Shown here in pieces: positions 56,083 through 64,000 of a stretch of 64,000 nucleotides of DNA. Below the pieces are notes generated by a model, which was given only the letters and a program-made list of their open reading frames with translations, was not told the origin of the DNA and made no database searches. Where the stretch lies: NCBI GenBank assembly GCA_023151255.1, contig JAKLJG010000004.1, positions 186,001 to 250,000 on the forward strand, given 5' to 3'. The DNA is from Cyclobacteriaceae bacterium. Lineage in GTDB: Bacteria; Bacteroidota; Bacteroidia; Cytophagales; Cyclobacteriaceae. The translations under genes were made by a program, and so were the position numbers. Each line of letters starts with the position of its first letter. Position 1 is the first letter of the stretch.

Positions 56083-57090
56083 TTATTTTTTTTCTGGCCG
56101 GTATTTCGATTCCTTAAACAGCTTATCGGCACTGCTTAACTGCATTAGTTGCGGCAGGGAAGTTTCAGGATGTGCCTTCATGTAACTTTTTACAATTTCC
56201 CATCCCACCCACTGCCCGATGCGGCCCGGGCACTTGTCGCCTACTTCAAGGGTTTTCGGCCGATCGCCCAGGTACCGTTGTTTAACAAGGTGGCTGGTTT
56301 CATACAATACCCGATCTTCAATCAGCCTTAGCCAAATCAAATCCTGGTTGGCCCTCGCACCTGCCATCTCCTCGTGCGTGTACCAGATAAAAATGCTGTC
56401 GGGCACACAGGGCAGCATGTGTTTGGCAAAATAAAACGACTTGCCGTAGGCAATCATGTCGGCCAAAATAGTTTTATCGGTTGGATCAGTAGCGTTGTAT
56501 TGATCGCTTATTCCATTAAGCAGCATTACCGATGGCACAATAGTGTGAGGGGTGTACTGCCGTAAAAGGTATTCGTACATGTTGGGCCGGTAACGGGCGC
56601 CCTGGCCGAGGTAAAAATCCAGGCCGATGATGATCAGCGAATCGGTTACAACCATGTCGGTATCGAGCCCGCTGATGGCTGTTATAACTTTAGGCACCCT
56701 TGCATCGGGGTAGTAATAAAGCAGGTTGGTGTACGCCTGATCAAATTCTTTTTTTAACGCCTGCTCATCGCCAAACACACGTTTTACTTCGAGCAACAGG
56801 GTATCGATATAAGGATTAGTAAATCTTCTGAACAGTTCATTAATAAACACCGAATCATTCGGATAGCTGCTTCGGTGAAAAAAATAATCACGCAAAACCG
56901 GGTATCGGGTTAACAGGTTAACCAGCTCTGTTTTGGACATGATGGCCGGCAGGGAATCGGCTAATGATAAGAATTGAACGGATACCTGCTTTTCAGGAGC
57001 CGGGATAAACGCACACTTCTCTTCATCGCCACCACAACCGAATACCAGAAGCGCGGCAACCACAAGCAAATACCACGATGCTTTTTGCAT
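56083..57090 (-). CDS. gldB: Gliding motility lipoprotein GldB
   Basis: A 335-residue lipoprotein with signal MQKASWYLLVVAALLVFGC (Cys19). GldB is required for gliding in Flavobacterium and is widespread in Bacteroidota. Family marks are the VPKVITAISGLDTDMVVTD segment, IGLDFYLGQGARY, LNGISDQYNATDPTDKTILADMI, and the late CPGRIGQWVGWEIVKSYM. Its exact biochemical role is unsettled. ATG 57090 is chosen since it starts a normal lipoprotein signal; the frame is open up to 57135. It is divergent from the acyl-CoA synthetase gene. Confidence 0.9.
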   Translation of the reverse strand: MQKASWYLLVVAALLVFGCGGDEEKCAFIPAPEKQVSVQFLSLADSLPAIMSKTELVNLLTRYPVLRDYFFHRSSYPNDSVFINELFRRFTNPYIDTLLLEVKRVFGDEQALKKEFDQAYTNLLYYYPDARVPKVITAISGLDTDMVVTDSLIIIGLDFYLGQGARYRPNMYEYLLRQYTPHTIVPSVMLLNGISDQYNATDPTDKTILADMIAYGKSFYFAKHMLPCVPDSIFIWYTHEEMAGARANQDLIWLRLIEDRVLYETSHLVKQRYLGDRPKTLEVGDKCPGRIGQWVGWEIVKSYMKAHPETSLPQLMQLSSADKLFKESKYRPEKK

Positions 57091-57109
57091 AGTTCTCAAA
57101 CGAATCGCG

Positions 57110-57117
57110 CAAATATA
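57110..57117 (-). promoter_or_regulatory. Candidate -7 element for gldB
   Basis: On the minus strand TATATTTG fits TAnnTTTG exactly and ends 19 bases before the gldB ATG (57090). A TTG lies 15 bases upstream, closer than the usual 19-21, so only the -7 part is well supported. Confidence 0.4.
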
Positions 57118-57175
57118 CATTGCATCCGCCAGCAATAGTTACTACATTCCTGAACTAAACCCATAAACCAAAAGC

Positions 57176-58813
57176 ATGGCCATGTCTCCGTTGCAACATT
57201 TTCTGGATTGGGAAGCTACCCGACCCGATGCCATTTTTCTTCGGCAGCCGTTTAACCGCCAGTGGAAAACGTGGAGTTACCGTCAGGCCGGTGAAGAGAT
57301 CCGGAAAATTGCAGGAGCCCTCGAAGCGCTGCCTCCAAAATCCAAAGTCGCCATCCTTTCTAAAAACTGCGCACATTGGATTATGGCCGACCTGGCCATT
57401 ATGATGAGCGGGCACGTTTCTGTTCCCATCTATCCGACCTTAAGTGCCGATGCCATCCGCCCGATACTGGAACACAGCGAATCGGCCGCAATTTTTATTG
57501 GAAAACTCGATGACTACAAAAATCAACAAGCCGGCATCCCGGCATCGCTGCTGCGGATAAGCCTGGAAGTTTACGGACATCACGAAGGAAAAAGCTGGGA
57601 AAAAATAATTGAATCAGGTACGCTAATTAAAAAACCAGTCACTCCGCAAGCCGATGATCTGATGACCATTATCTACACATCGGGTACTACAGGCAAACCC
57701 AAAGGGGTAATGCACACCGTTGGTAATTTCAACCACGTGCTCGGTATTGTAAAGCAAATTCTTCCGCAATTGCCTGACGGCCTGCGCATGTTTTCTTACC
57801 TGCCGCTGAGCCATGTTGCCGAACGCCTGGGCATTGAACTGCTGGGTGTTTATAAAGGAGCCACCATTTCATTTGCCGAATCTCTGGATACCTTCGCGCA
57901 GGACCTTAAAGACACACAACCGGCCATATTCTTTGCTGTGCCGCGGATATGGGCTAAGATCCAGGAAAAAATTCTATCCAAAATTCCACAGAAAAAACTC
58001 GATCGGCTTCTTTCTATTCCATTAGTGAGTTCGCTGCTAAAGAGCAAATTGAAAAAAGAACTCGGCCTGGCCAAGGCTATTTATATCTGCTCGGGTGCGG
58101 CCCCGCTATCCGTTCCGATCATGAACTGGTTTCAATCTCTTGGCATCACCATTTACCAGAACTACGGCATGACCGAAGATTGCGTGCTTTCGCATTTTAA
58201 CCTCATCGGCCAAAACAAAGTGGGCACTGTAGGCAAACCACTGCCGGGCGCTGAAACCAAAATCTCGCCTGAAGGGGAACTACGCATTCGCAGCAACGCC
58301 CTGATGAAAGGCTACTACAAAGAGCCGGAACTCACTGCCGAAGTTTTTGATGAAGAAGGCTACCTGAAAACGGGCGACATGGCCGAGTATGATGCAGATG
58401 GTTACCTGAAAATTACCGGGCGCGTAAAAGATCAATTCAAAACCGACAAAGGAAAATACATATCGCCTGCACCCATTGAACTGATGCTTTCGAAAAACAC
58501 CGATATAGAACAGGTGTGCGTGGTGGGCATGGGTGTACCCCAACCCATGGCGCTGGTGGTGCTCTCGGCTGCAGGCAAAGCCAAAACCAAAGAAGCCATT
58601 ACGGCAAGCCTAAGCCAAACCATAGCTGATGTAAACAAAAAGGTTGAGGCATATGAAAAACTCGAAACGGCCGTAATCATGAAAACCGACTGGACGGTGG
58701 ATAACGGATTGCTGACACCTACGCTCAAAGTAAAACGAAATGAAGTTGAAAAAATTCACCTGCCCAGCTACCCGAAATGGTTTCACCAGGAGGGCCTGGT
58801 GGTGTGGGAGTGA
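57176..58813 (+). CDS. Long-chain acyl-CoA synthetase (AMP-forming)
   Basis: A 545-residue adenylate-forming enzyme that activates fatty acids with ATP and CoA. Motifs are IIYTSGTTGKPKGVMHT (P-loop-like), YQNYGMTEDC, LKTGDMAEYDADGYLKITGR and the C-terminal KYISPAPIELMLSK. The helical segment near residues 225-300 is of the long-chain FACS type. There is no signal peptide. Its function is lipid synthesis or use of external fatty acids. It is divergent from gldB, and the CBS gene follows 86 bases after it. Confidence 0.93.
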   Translation: MAMSPLQHFLDWEATRPDAIFLRQPFNRQWKTWSYRQAGEEIRKIAGALEALPPKSKVAILSKNCAHWIMADLAIMMSGHVSVPIYPTLSADAIRPILEHSESAAIFIGKLDDYKNQQAGIPASLLRISLEVYGHHEGKSWEKIIESGTLIKKPVTPQADDLMTIIYTSGTTGKPKGVMHTVGNFNHVLGIVKQILPQLPDGLRMFSYLPLSHVAERLGIELLGVYKGATISFAESLDTFAQDLKDTQPAIFFAVPRIWAKIQEKILSKIPQKKLDRLLSIPLVSSLLKSKLKKELGLAKAIYICSGAAPLSVPIMNWFQSLGITIYQNYGMTEDCVLSHFNLIGQNKVGTVGKPLPGAETKISPEGELRIRSNALMKGYYKEPELTAEVFDEEGYLKTGDMAEYDADGYLKITGRVKDQFKTDKGKYISPAPIELMLSKNTDIEQVCVVGMGVPQPMALVVLSAAGKAKTKEAITASLSQTIADVNKKVEAYEKLETAVIMKTDWTVDNGLLTPTLKVKRNEVEKIHLPSYPKWFHQEGLVVWE

Positions 58814-58899
58814 TGAAGATCATTGAGGCGTTCTGACTTTAATCACACCTGAACTCCGGGCTCGTGGGTATTTTGAAGTCGAACAAAACTACCGGAGCC

Positions 58900-59328
58900 A
58901 TGAAAAAGAACACGCCCGTAAGCACCATCATGACAAAAAATGTTCTTACTGTTCAGTTGGATGATAAGTTAGCCGATGTGCATGAACTGGTGCGCAAACA
59001 TCACATCCGCCACGTGCCGGTACTGCACGGAAAACAGTTGGTGGGCATCATCAGCAAAACCGATCTGAACCGGCTTACCTTCAGCAGTTTGTTTGCCGGT
59101 GAAGGGGAGGCGGATGAGGCTGTTTTTGAAATGCTCAACATCTCACAGGTGATGTCGCACAAGCCGCGTGTGGTAAAAGAAACCGATAGCATCAAACAGG
59201 TTGCCGAAATTTTATCATCCGAAGAGTTTCATGCCTTGCCTGTAGTGGATAAGAAAGACGAAAGCAAACTGGTGGGCATTGTTACCACTACCGATGTGAT
59301 CAAGTTTATGCTGGAGGAACTGATGTAA
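58900..59328 (+). CDS. Tandem CBS-domain protein
   Basis: A 142-residue cytoplasmic protein made of two CBS motifs. The first runs from VSTIMTKNVLTVQLDDKLADV through HHIRHVPVLHGKQLVGIISKTDL, the second from ISQVMSHKPRVVKETDSIKQV to LVGIVTTTDVIKFML. CBS pairs bind adenosine nucleotides and regulate partner proteins. There is no fused effector domain, so it must act in trans. ATG 58900 gives a start directly at the first motif; GTG 58864 would add 12 unlikely residues. Confidence 0.88.
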   Translation: MKKNTPVSTIMTKNVLTVQLDDKLADVHELVRKHHIRHVPVLHGKQLVGIISKTDLNRLTFSSLFAGEGEADEAVFEMLNISQVMSHKPRVVKETDSIKQVAEILSSEEFHALPVVDKKDESKLVGIVTTTDVIKFMLEELM

Positions 59329-59347
59329 TTAACTTGCCGCTTTCTGT

Positions 59348-60190
59348 TTATTTCAACCTCGCCTTGAAAAATTCCACCGTGTTTTTAAAAGCATCTTCGG
59401 TAAACTCCTTGTTGTGTTTCGGATTACTGGGGTTGGCAAAGGCGTGGTCGGCTTCGTAGGCTTTTATTGTCAGGTTTTTGCCGGCTGCTTTCATGTTTGC
59501 TTCGAACTTATCCATCACGGCTTTGTTAATCCACTGGTCCTGTGTGGGCCAGATGTTGAGCACATCGCAGTTTAGTGTTTTAAGCCTGTCCACATTTTCT
59601 TCCGGCATGCCGTAGTACATTACACATGCTGCGGCCTGCGGACCTGCAGTTAAGGCCGCCTGCAGCGATTGCCCTCCGCCAAAGCACCAGCCTACTGTAC
59701 CGATTTTTGCATTCTTGCCGGCATAGGCCAAAGCGCCCTGTACAATGGCGTTGCCGCGTTCTTGCTTAAACGCGCCCATCAGTTTGCCGGCCTCTTCGCG
59801 TTTATCGGTTACCTGGCCATCGTACATGTCAATGGCTAGTACGTTTACATTACCAAGCGCATGATAAAGTTGTTCTGCTTCGCGCTTGATGTGGTCGTTT
59901 AATCCCCACCACTCCTGGAAGACAAAAATCCAGTTGTTTGTTTTCTTTTTCGCTTCCAGCAGGTAGCCGTTGGCATCGGGCCCGCTGGGGGTTTTAAAGG
60001 TGATCAGTTTGCCCACCTGGCTCTGGTGCGAATAGGGCAGCGGGTCGGCATGAGCCATATTAAATTCCTTGTTTGATGCAAATAACGCAAATTTTTCAGT
60101 TGCCGGAGTATGGCACACGGTAATGCCATCCTGGGCAAAAACGACAATAGCGCTACATAAAATAACTGCCTGTAAAAAAATCTTTTTCAT
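59348..60190 (-). CDS. Exported dienelactone hydrolase-family protein
   Basis: About 280 residues with a Sec signal (MKKIFLQAVILCSAIVVFAQ). The alpha/beta-hydrolase core has the nucleophile Cys in GWCFGGGQSLQAAL, typical of the dienelactone hydrolase family, with FQEWWGLNDHIKREAEQL before it and a His in YEADHAFANP. The N-terminal extension PLPYSHQSQVGKLITF is of the type seen in exported members. The substrate is unknown. ATG 60190 gives the signal peptide; the gene starts 11 bases after the DinB gene. Confidence 0.87.
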   Translation of the reverse strand: MKKIFLQAVILCSAIVVFAQDGITVCHTPATEKFALFASNKEFNMAHADPLPYSHQSQVGKLITFKTPSGPDANGYLLEAKKKTNNWIFVFQEWWGLNDHIKREAEQLYHALGNVNVLAIDMYDGQVTDKREEAGKLMGAFKQERGNAIVQGALAYAGKNAKIGTVGWCFGGGQSLQAALTAGPQAAACVMYYGMPEENVDRLKTLNCDVLNIWPTQDQWINKAVMDKFEANMKAAGKNLTIKAYEADHAFANPSNPKHNKEFTEDAFKNTVEFFKARLK

Positions 60191-60201
60191 ATCGGTAAAT
60201 T

Positions 60202-60672
60202 TTAATCTTTCCATTGTCCGCGAAGGATGCGATCGTAAGTAATAAAATCTGTGTTCACCGGTTCGTACCCCTTTTGCCGCATCAGCAACGCCACTTGTCC
60301 GCGATGATAGGATGAATGATTGACCAGGTGAATCATAATGGTTTCTATGTTGTTGGTGTACGGCTCACCCTTGTAGTTCAGATAACTCAACTCTTCATTA
60401 AAGGTATCGTGTTCGGCCACATATTGCAACCACTGTTTACAGGCCGATTCACTCATGGAGCTAATCTCTTCCAGTGAATATGCTCCCCACAATTTTACAG
60501 CGGGTGCAGGCCAATGCTTTACCCGGTGCAGCCACAGCAGTTGGGCGGCTACCACGTGGCCCATGATTTCAAGAATTTTTGAATCTGTTACCTGCTGAGA
60601 CTTCAATGCATTCACTACACGGTTATTTGCCCATTCGTTGTATTGGTACAGTTTTAAAAAGTAGGGTTTCAT
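60202..60672 (-). CDS. DinB-family protein
   Basis: About 156 residues with the four-helix DinB/YfiT fold, which often binds a metal ion. Candidate ligands are His in IMGHVVAAQLLWLHRV and the two His in LVNHSSYHRGQVALLM, the normal DinB pattern. Some relatives are thiol transferases; the role here is unknown. Start is ATG 60672 instead of the GTG at 60678. It is followed closely by the dienelactone hydrolase gene in the same direction. Confidence 0.87.
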   Translation of the reverse strand: MKPYFLKLYQYNEWANNRVVNALKSQQVTDSKILEIMGHVVAAQLLWLHRVKHWPAPAVKLWGAYSLEEISSMSESACKQWLQYVAEHDTFNEELSYLNYKGEPYTNNIETIMIHLVNHSSYHRGQVALLMRQKGYEPVNTDFITYDRILRGQWKD

Positions 60673-60810
60673 TGGCACTTGCTATAAAATTAGGAAGAGA
60701 AACTGAAAAAAGCGCCTTCGGCAATAATCCTGCGGAGTTTGTGAGGCAATTATATTAAGAGGAATTGCCTTCGTGCTGACGTGGATTCGCACTCATTCAG
60801 TTAACTACAC

Positions 60811-61410
60811 CTAAATCAGGAATTTCTCCTTATCCAAAATCCATCCGGTAATGCTCAGTCGCTCACGGGTTGCGGGCAGCACTTCGTGCTCAATACAGTC
60901 GCTGCGAAAGCAAACCAACCGGCCGGCTTCGGGCAGCACATCGCGGGTGCGGCCGGGCAGGTACATCCGCAATTCACCTCCATGCTCAGGCTTCCAATCG
61001 GCATTTAAGTAGCAGATAACCGAAAGCTTCCGGTGATCGTCTTGTTTAAACTGGTCAAGGTGGCGTTTGTAAAATGTGCCGGCCGGGTAAAAAGTAAAAT
61101 GTACTTCGTAGTCCTTAAGACTTAAAAAAAGATTCCGGTTAAGATACCGAACCAGTTCATCCAGCCGATGCAGGTAAATTTTTACGGCACCGGATGCGGT
61201 GGTTTTATCAATCCATTGAATATAATCACCCCTGATTTCCTCTTTTACCTGCACCTGTTTGCTGATGCCCGCTTTTTTAAAAGCTTCCCTGGATTGAAAT
61301 ACAGGAAGGTCGAGGATCTTATTCACTTCAGGTTGGCTTAAAAATTGGTCGGCAATGGCAAACTCCTGCTCGGCCAAACCTGTTGCTATACTATCGAAGA
61401 GGAGATTCAT
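60811..61410 (-). CDS. 2OG-Fe(II) oxygenase (prolyl 4-hydroxylase-like)
   Basis: A 199-residue dioxygenase. The iron ligands are His and Asp in FYKRHLDQFKQDD and the second His in CIEHEVLPA; the 2-oxoglutarate-binding Arg is in ATRERLSITGWI. The fold fits the prolyl 4-hydroxylase/AlkB-like double-stranded beta helix. Substrate could be protein or small molecule; undetermined. It is divergent from the LEA14-like lipoprotein gene with 38 bases between. Confidence 0.88.
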   Translation of the reverse strand: MNLLFDSIATGLAEQEFAIADQFLSQPEVNKILDLPVFQSREAFKKAGISKQVQVKEEIRGDYIQWIDKTTASGAVKIYLHRLDELVRYLNRNLFLSLKDYEVHFTFYPAGTFYKRHLDQFKQDDHRKLSVICYLNADWKPEHGGELRMYLPGRTRDVLPEAGRLVCFRSDCIEHEVLPATRERLSITGWILDKEKFLI

Positions 61411-61448
61411 GTAACAAAGTTAGCACGAGATTGTCTATACTTACCGCA

Positions 61449-61961
61449 ATGAAGATACGTGGATGTACATTCTTTAACACTCCCCACTCCCCACTCGAGC
61501 ACACCCCCCTTATTTCCCCCTTGAGGGGGGTGTGTATACTATTAGCCCTTCTTTTTCTTGCCTCCTGTGCCCCTAAAGAAAAAGTGGAGTTGCGAAGAAT
61601 AAAAGATGTAGTTATTGAGGTTAACACCGAACCACTGCTCCGGGCCAATGCGGTGCTGTACAATCCAAACAAAATCAGCATGACGTTGCGCAAAATTGAC
61701 ATGGAGGTTTTTGTAAACGGGAAGCGGGCCGCCCGTATCGACCAGCAATTAAAAACAAGAGTACCGGCCCGAGCTGAATTTACTGTACCACTGGAGGTAC
61801 GCGTAAACCTGAGAGAATTAGGCTTTTTTGATACCGTTCGAACCCTCTTAGGCGGCAACAAGCTGAAAGTCCGTTACCGAGGCTCAATACGGCTGACCTA
61901 TAAGAGTATTCCGGTAACTATTCCGGTTGATTATGAAGATGAAATCCGGGTGCGCATCTGA
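61449..61961 (+). CDS. LEA14-like (LEA type 2) lipoprotein
   Basis: About 170 residues from ATG 61449. Lipobox FLASC is at residues 34-38. The mature part is a single LEA type-2 beta-sandwich, shown by VVIEVNTEPLLRANAVLYNPN and KLKVRYRGSIRLTYKSI. The stretch between the first codons and the hydrophobic signal (FNTPHSPLEHTPLISPLRG) is encoded by a C-rich inverted-repeat sequence and looks added. If a GTG at 61530 is the true start, the product lacks the positive N-terminus expected of a signal peptide, so the repeat-derived codons may supply it. Confidence 0.7.
   Translation: MKIRGCTFFNTPHSPLEHTPLISPLRGVCILLALLFLASCAPKEKVELRRIKDVVIEVNTEPLLRANAVLYNPNKISMTLRKIDMEVFVNGKRAARIDQQLKTRVPARAEFTVPLEVRVNLRELGFFDTVRTLLGGNKLKVRYRGSIRLTYKSIPVTIPVDYEDEIRVRI
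61500..61534. repeat. C-rich inverted repeat inside a lipoprotein start region
   Basis: A perfect 11-bp inverted repeat, 61500-61510 (CACACCCCCCT) with 61524-61534, around a 13-base loop. Just before it is a CCCCACTC tandem duplication (61484-61497). It lies inside the predicted coding start of the LEA14-like gene. Similar C/G-run sequences are scattered in some Bacteroidota genomes, so it may be a small repeat insertion. Confidence 0.6.
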
Positions 61962-61994
61962 ACGCAATTGCGTAACTTCATTACTACGATTTTC

Positions 61995-62750
61995 ATGAAA
62001 GATTTACCCATGGACAACTCTAAGCAGGTTGAAACACTCCTTCAGAAAATTGAAGAACTTACGCAAAGCCAGCGCCACCTGCTCACCATCGCCTCCCACG
62101 ATGTGAAGTCGCCTTTTAACCGCATGCACGCCTTGCTGCAGTTGCTGCAACTGAATGCCTCAAACTTAACCGATGAGCAGAAAAATTACCTCGAAAAAAT
62201 GCACATCGTTATTGCCGATGGCATGGCCATGATCCGCAACCTGATTGATTACCGCAACCTGGAATTTCAGGGCCTTGAACTGATGCCGGCCCCGTTTAGC
62301 CTTCGTGAGTTTATCCACAGTTCGTTAAAGGCTATTGATGGTGTGGCACAAAAGAAGCAACTTAAACTTATAGTGGGTACTGTTAACGATTGCGAATTGT
62401 ACACCGATCGCCACTGTTTGCAACGTGCATTCGATAATTTGCTTTCCAATGCACTCAAATTTTCCTTTCCGTCAAAATCTGTTACCGTTCGCACAGTACA
62501 TACCGATGCAATTGTTGTTGTTGAAGTTGAAGACGAAGCCCGGGGTTTTTTGCCGGCTGAACATGCGCAGTTATTCAGAAAATTCAGCAGGTTTTCAAGT
62601 CGCCCAACCGGAGGGGAAAGCAGTACGGGCCTTGGTCTGTACATTGCCCAGGCCATGATGCAAAAAATAAACGGGCATATTGAATGTCTGACAACCGAAG
62701 GTATCGGCTCCGTGTTCCGGTTAACCTTTCCGGCACGATTGCCGTTCTGA
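61995..62750 (+). CDS. Soluble sensor histidine kinase
   Basis: About 251 residues with no membrane segment or sensor domain. It starts with a short coiled coil, then HisKA with the phospho-His in LTIASHDVKSPFNRMHALL, and a HATPase_c domain with N-box DNLLSNALKFSF and G2 STGLGLYIAQ. The G1 position reads DEARGF where DxGxG is usual. Without a sensor it probably interacts with another protein. It faces a receiver-only gene about 114 bases away. ATG 61995 or 62010 are both possible. Confidence 0.85.
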   Translation: MKDLPMDNSKQVETLLQKIEELTQSQRHLLTIASHDVKSPFNRMHALLQLLQLNASNLTDEQKNYLEKMHIVIADGMAMIRNLIDYRNLEFQGLELMPAPFSLREFIHSSLKAIDGVAQKKQLKLIVGTVNDCELYTDRHCLQRAFDNLLSNALKFSFPSKSVTVRTVHTDAIVVVEVEDEARGFLPAEHAQLFRKFSRFSSRPTGGESSTGLGLYIAQAMMQKINGHIECLTTEGIGSVFRLTFPARLPF

Positions 62751-62864
62751 GCCACGCTCAACACGGGCACGCCCAAGCGGACGAAGAACCTCTTTCTCTA
62801 ATCTCGAAACAGACGATGTTTCATCACGCCTTCAGCGAGACTCAACATAACACAATAAAAAAGA

Positions 62865-63248
62865 TTAATTGAAAAGGTAATAGTCCTCATCCTTTCCCTC
62901 AAGGATGGCCCTGATAGATTCAATCACGCTGTCGTCTTTAATAACGTAATCACGAACCCCCTTCCGGATAAAGCTCAGCACCAGGTTGCCATCGTCAATA
63001 GCGCTCATCATAATGAGTTTGTTCTGATCTTTCATCTTGGCTTTAATTGCCTCGTAAAAATCAATTCCGGTTTTACCGGGCAGTTTGTAATCCACAATAA
63101 AGGCATCCGGTAAGGGGCCGCCATTCATGGCTTGCAGGCATTCTTCGGCCGACTTGAAACTCTTTATTTTAAGGTTCGGATCCTGCGCCAGCGCCCGCTG
63201 AATAAACTCAGCGTAAATCTCATCGTCTTCGATGATGTGAATGGTCAT
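62865..63248 (-). CDS. Stand-alone receiver (CheY-like) protein
   Basis: A 127-residue single-domain response regulator. Acidic pocket Glu-Asp-Asp near residues 6-8 (IHIIEDDEIYAEF), phosphoacceptor Asp in DAFIVDYKLPGKTG, Ser in MMSAIDDG and Lys in YVIKDD. No output domain is attached, so it works by protein-protein contact or phosphotransfer. ATG 63248 is used since it gives a canonical receiver start. It converges on the histidine kinase gene. Confidence 0.92.
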   Translation of the reverse strand: MTIHIIEDDEIYAEFIQRALAQDPNLKIKSFKSAEECLQAMNGGPLPDAFIVDYKLPGKTGIDFYEAIKAKMKDQNKLIMMSAIDDGNLVLSFIRKGVRDYVIKDDSVIESIRAILEGKDEDYYLFN

Positions 63249-63400
63249 AGGGATAGGCCAACTAAATTCTGACGTGCAATATAATAAAGAATCGCTTGGC
63301 TGACATGGCAAAAAAAATCAAAAATTTGGTTGATTTCATGTAAAAACCGGGGGTTTTAATTCTTGATGATTGTAATTTACCTTATTGAAAAATTATTGCC

Positions 63401-64000
63401 ATGAAAAAAATCACCCCTCTTGTTGCCGTGCTATTGTTGTTCAGTGTCCGATGTACCACGCCTCCCGGACAGGATACAGCAAAACTGAAATTCTCCATTT
63501 CGTTCACTGCTGAAATGAGTGACCAGGCGCAGGATGGCCGGCTGCTCCTCATGCTGGCCAACAACGATAAGTCGGAACCCCGCCACCAGATTGTTGATGG
63601 GCTATCCACGCAACTTATATTCGGTGTAGATGTGGAAGGCATGAAGCCTGGTGATGAAATAACTATAGATGCCGCAGCCTTCGGTTACCCGATACAAAGT
63701 TTAAAGGATGTGCCGGCCGGTGACTACTACGTCCAGGCGCTGCTTAACCGCTACGAGACCTTTACGCTGAAAACCGGGCACACGGTAAAACTCCCGCCCG
63801 ACCAGGGTGAAGGCCAGCAGTGGAACAGCAAACCCGGCAATTTTTACAGCAAACCGGTTAAAGTTGCAGTTGATCCGTCACAGGAAGGAACAATCCGGGT
63901 TGTGATGGATCAAAAAATACCCCCTGTTACCGAACCAATAAACACGAAGTACATTCGCCACATAAAAATTCAAAGTAAACTGCTCACCGAGTTTTGGGGA
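63401..64000 (+). CDS. Exported esterase-like protein, N-terminal part
   Basis: ATG 63401 opens a frame of 200 codons that runs off the right edge. The start is a lipoprotein-type signal: MKKITPLVAVLLLFSVRC. The region then reads DGRLLLMLANNDKSEPRHQI, DVPAGDYYVQALLNRYETF, GQQWNSKPGNFYSKPVKV and IKIQSKLLTEFWG. This fits the N-terminal beta domain that precedes the alpha/beta-hydrolase domain in a family of putative esterases. The catalytic domain lies outside the window. Confidence 0.7.
   Translation, partial: MKKITPLVAVLLLFSVRCTTPPGQDTAKLKFSISFTAEMSDQAQDGRLLLMLANNDKSEPRHQIVDGLSTQLIFGVDVEGMKPGDEITIDAAAFGYPIQSLKDVPAGDYYVQALLNRYETFTLKTGHTVKLPPDQGEGQQWNSKPGNFYSKPVKVAVDPSQEGTIRVVMDQKIPPVTEPINTKYIRHIKIQSKLLTEFWG

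Noticed and set aside
1-64000. tRNA, rRNA, CRISPR arrays, transposases
   Set aside because: I found no clover-leaf, repeat-spacer or transposase-like sequence. A covariance-model tRNA search could not be run here.

Overview
The window looks like chromosome of a Bacteroidota bacterium, most likely in the Cytophagales. Three things support this. It carries type IX secretion and gliding genes (gldK, gldL, gldM, gldN, a PorP/SprF-type protein, a SprE/PorW-type lipoprotein and gldB). Many products have short lipoprotein or Sec signals typical of the phylum. Several genes have a TAnnTTTG -7 element instead of an E. coli-type promoter. Genes are densely packed, gaps are almost all under 200 bases, and I saw no tRNA, rRNA, CRISPR array, transposase or prophage gene.

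Region by region. 1-6.9 kb: the 5' end of a probable M23 peptidase gene points out of the window, opposite a run of sprE-like gene, class A penicillin-binding protein and uvrC. This run ends in a hairpin that also terminates the facing gld operon. 6.9-14.6 kb (minus strand): DUF4271 protein, hemD, porP/sprF, gldK, gldL, gldM, gldN, a type IX secretion operon with a haem-synthesis gene at its head. 14.6-24.6 kb: hemW, a TerB-like gene, a LytS/LytTR two-component pair, uvrA, an aldo/keto reductase, gdhA with a clear terminator, a lipoprotein and a YbjQ-type protein. 24.6-38.5 kb: accessory and housekeeping genes. These include an RluD-family pseudouridine synthase, a Cys/Met-metabolism PLP enzyme, an AT-rich DUF6794 gene enclosed by inverted repeats, an exported PLP enzyme/RidA pair, tag, an M28 peptidase, a frameshifted lipoprotein gene, an AsmA-like protein and an aldehyde dehydrogenase. 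38.6-57.1 kb: mostly cell-envelope genes: a transglutaminase-like protein, two OmpA-domain proteins, a patatin/surface-antigen protein, an M23 peptidase, a DsbD-like protein, an M20 dipeptidase, a 1582-residue exported protein of unknown function, then prmA, tpiA and gldB. 57.2-64 kb: acyl-CoA synthetase, CBS-domain protein, dienelactone hydrolase, DinB, 2OG-Fe(II) oxygenase, a LEA14-like lipoprotein, a histidine kinase facing a stand-alone receiver protein, and the start of an exported esterase.

The main theme is the envelope. The secretion motor (GldLM), outer-membrane ring components (GldK, GldN), SprE-like lipoprotein and GldB sit at three separate loci, among peptidoglycan enzymes and OmpA-type anchors. 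The observations most worth checking are the DUF6794 gene flanked by inverted repeats, the one-base frameshift in the lipoprotein gene near 33.8 kb, the giant envelope protein, and the exported PLP enzyme/RidA pair.
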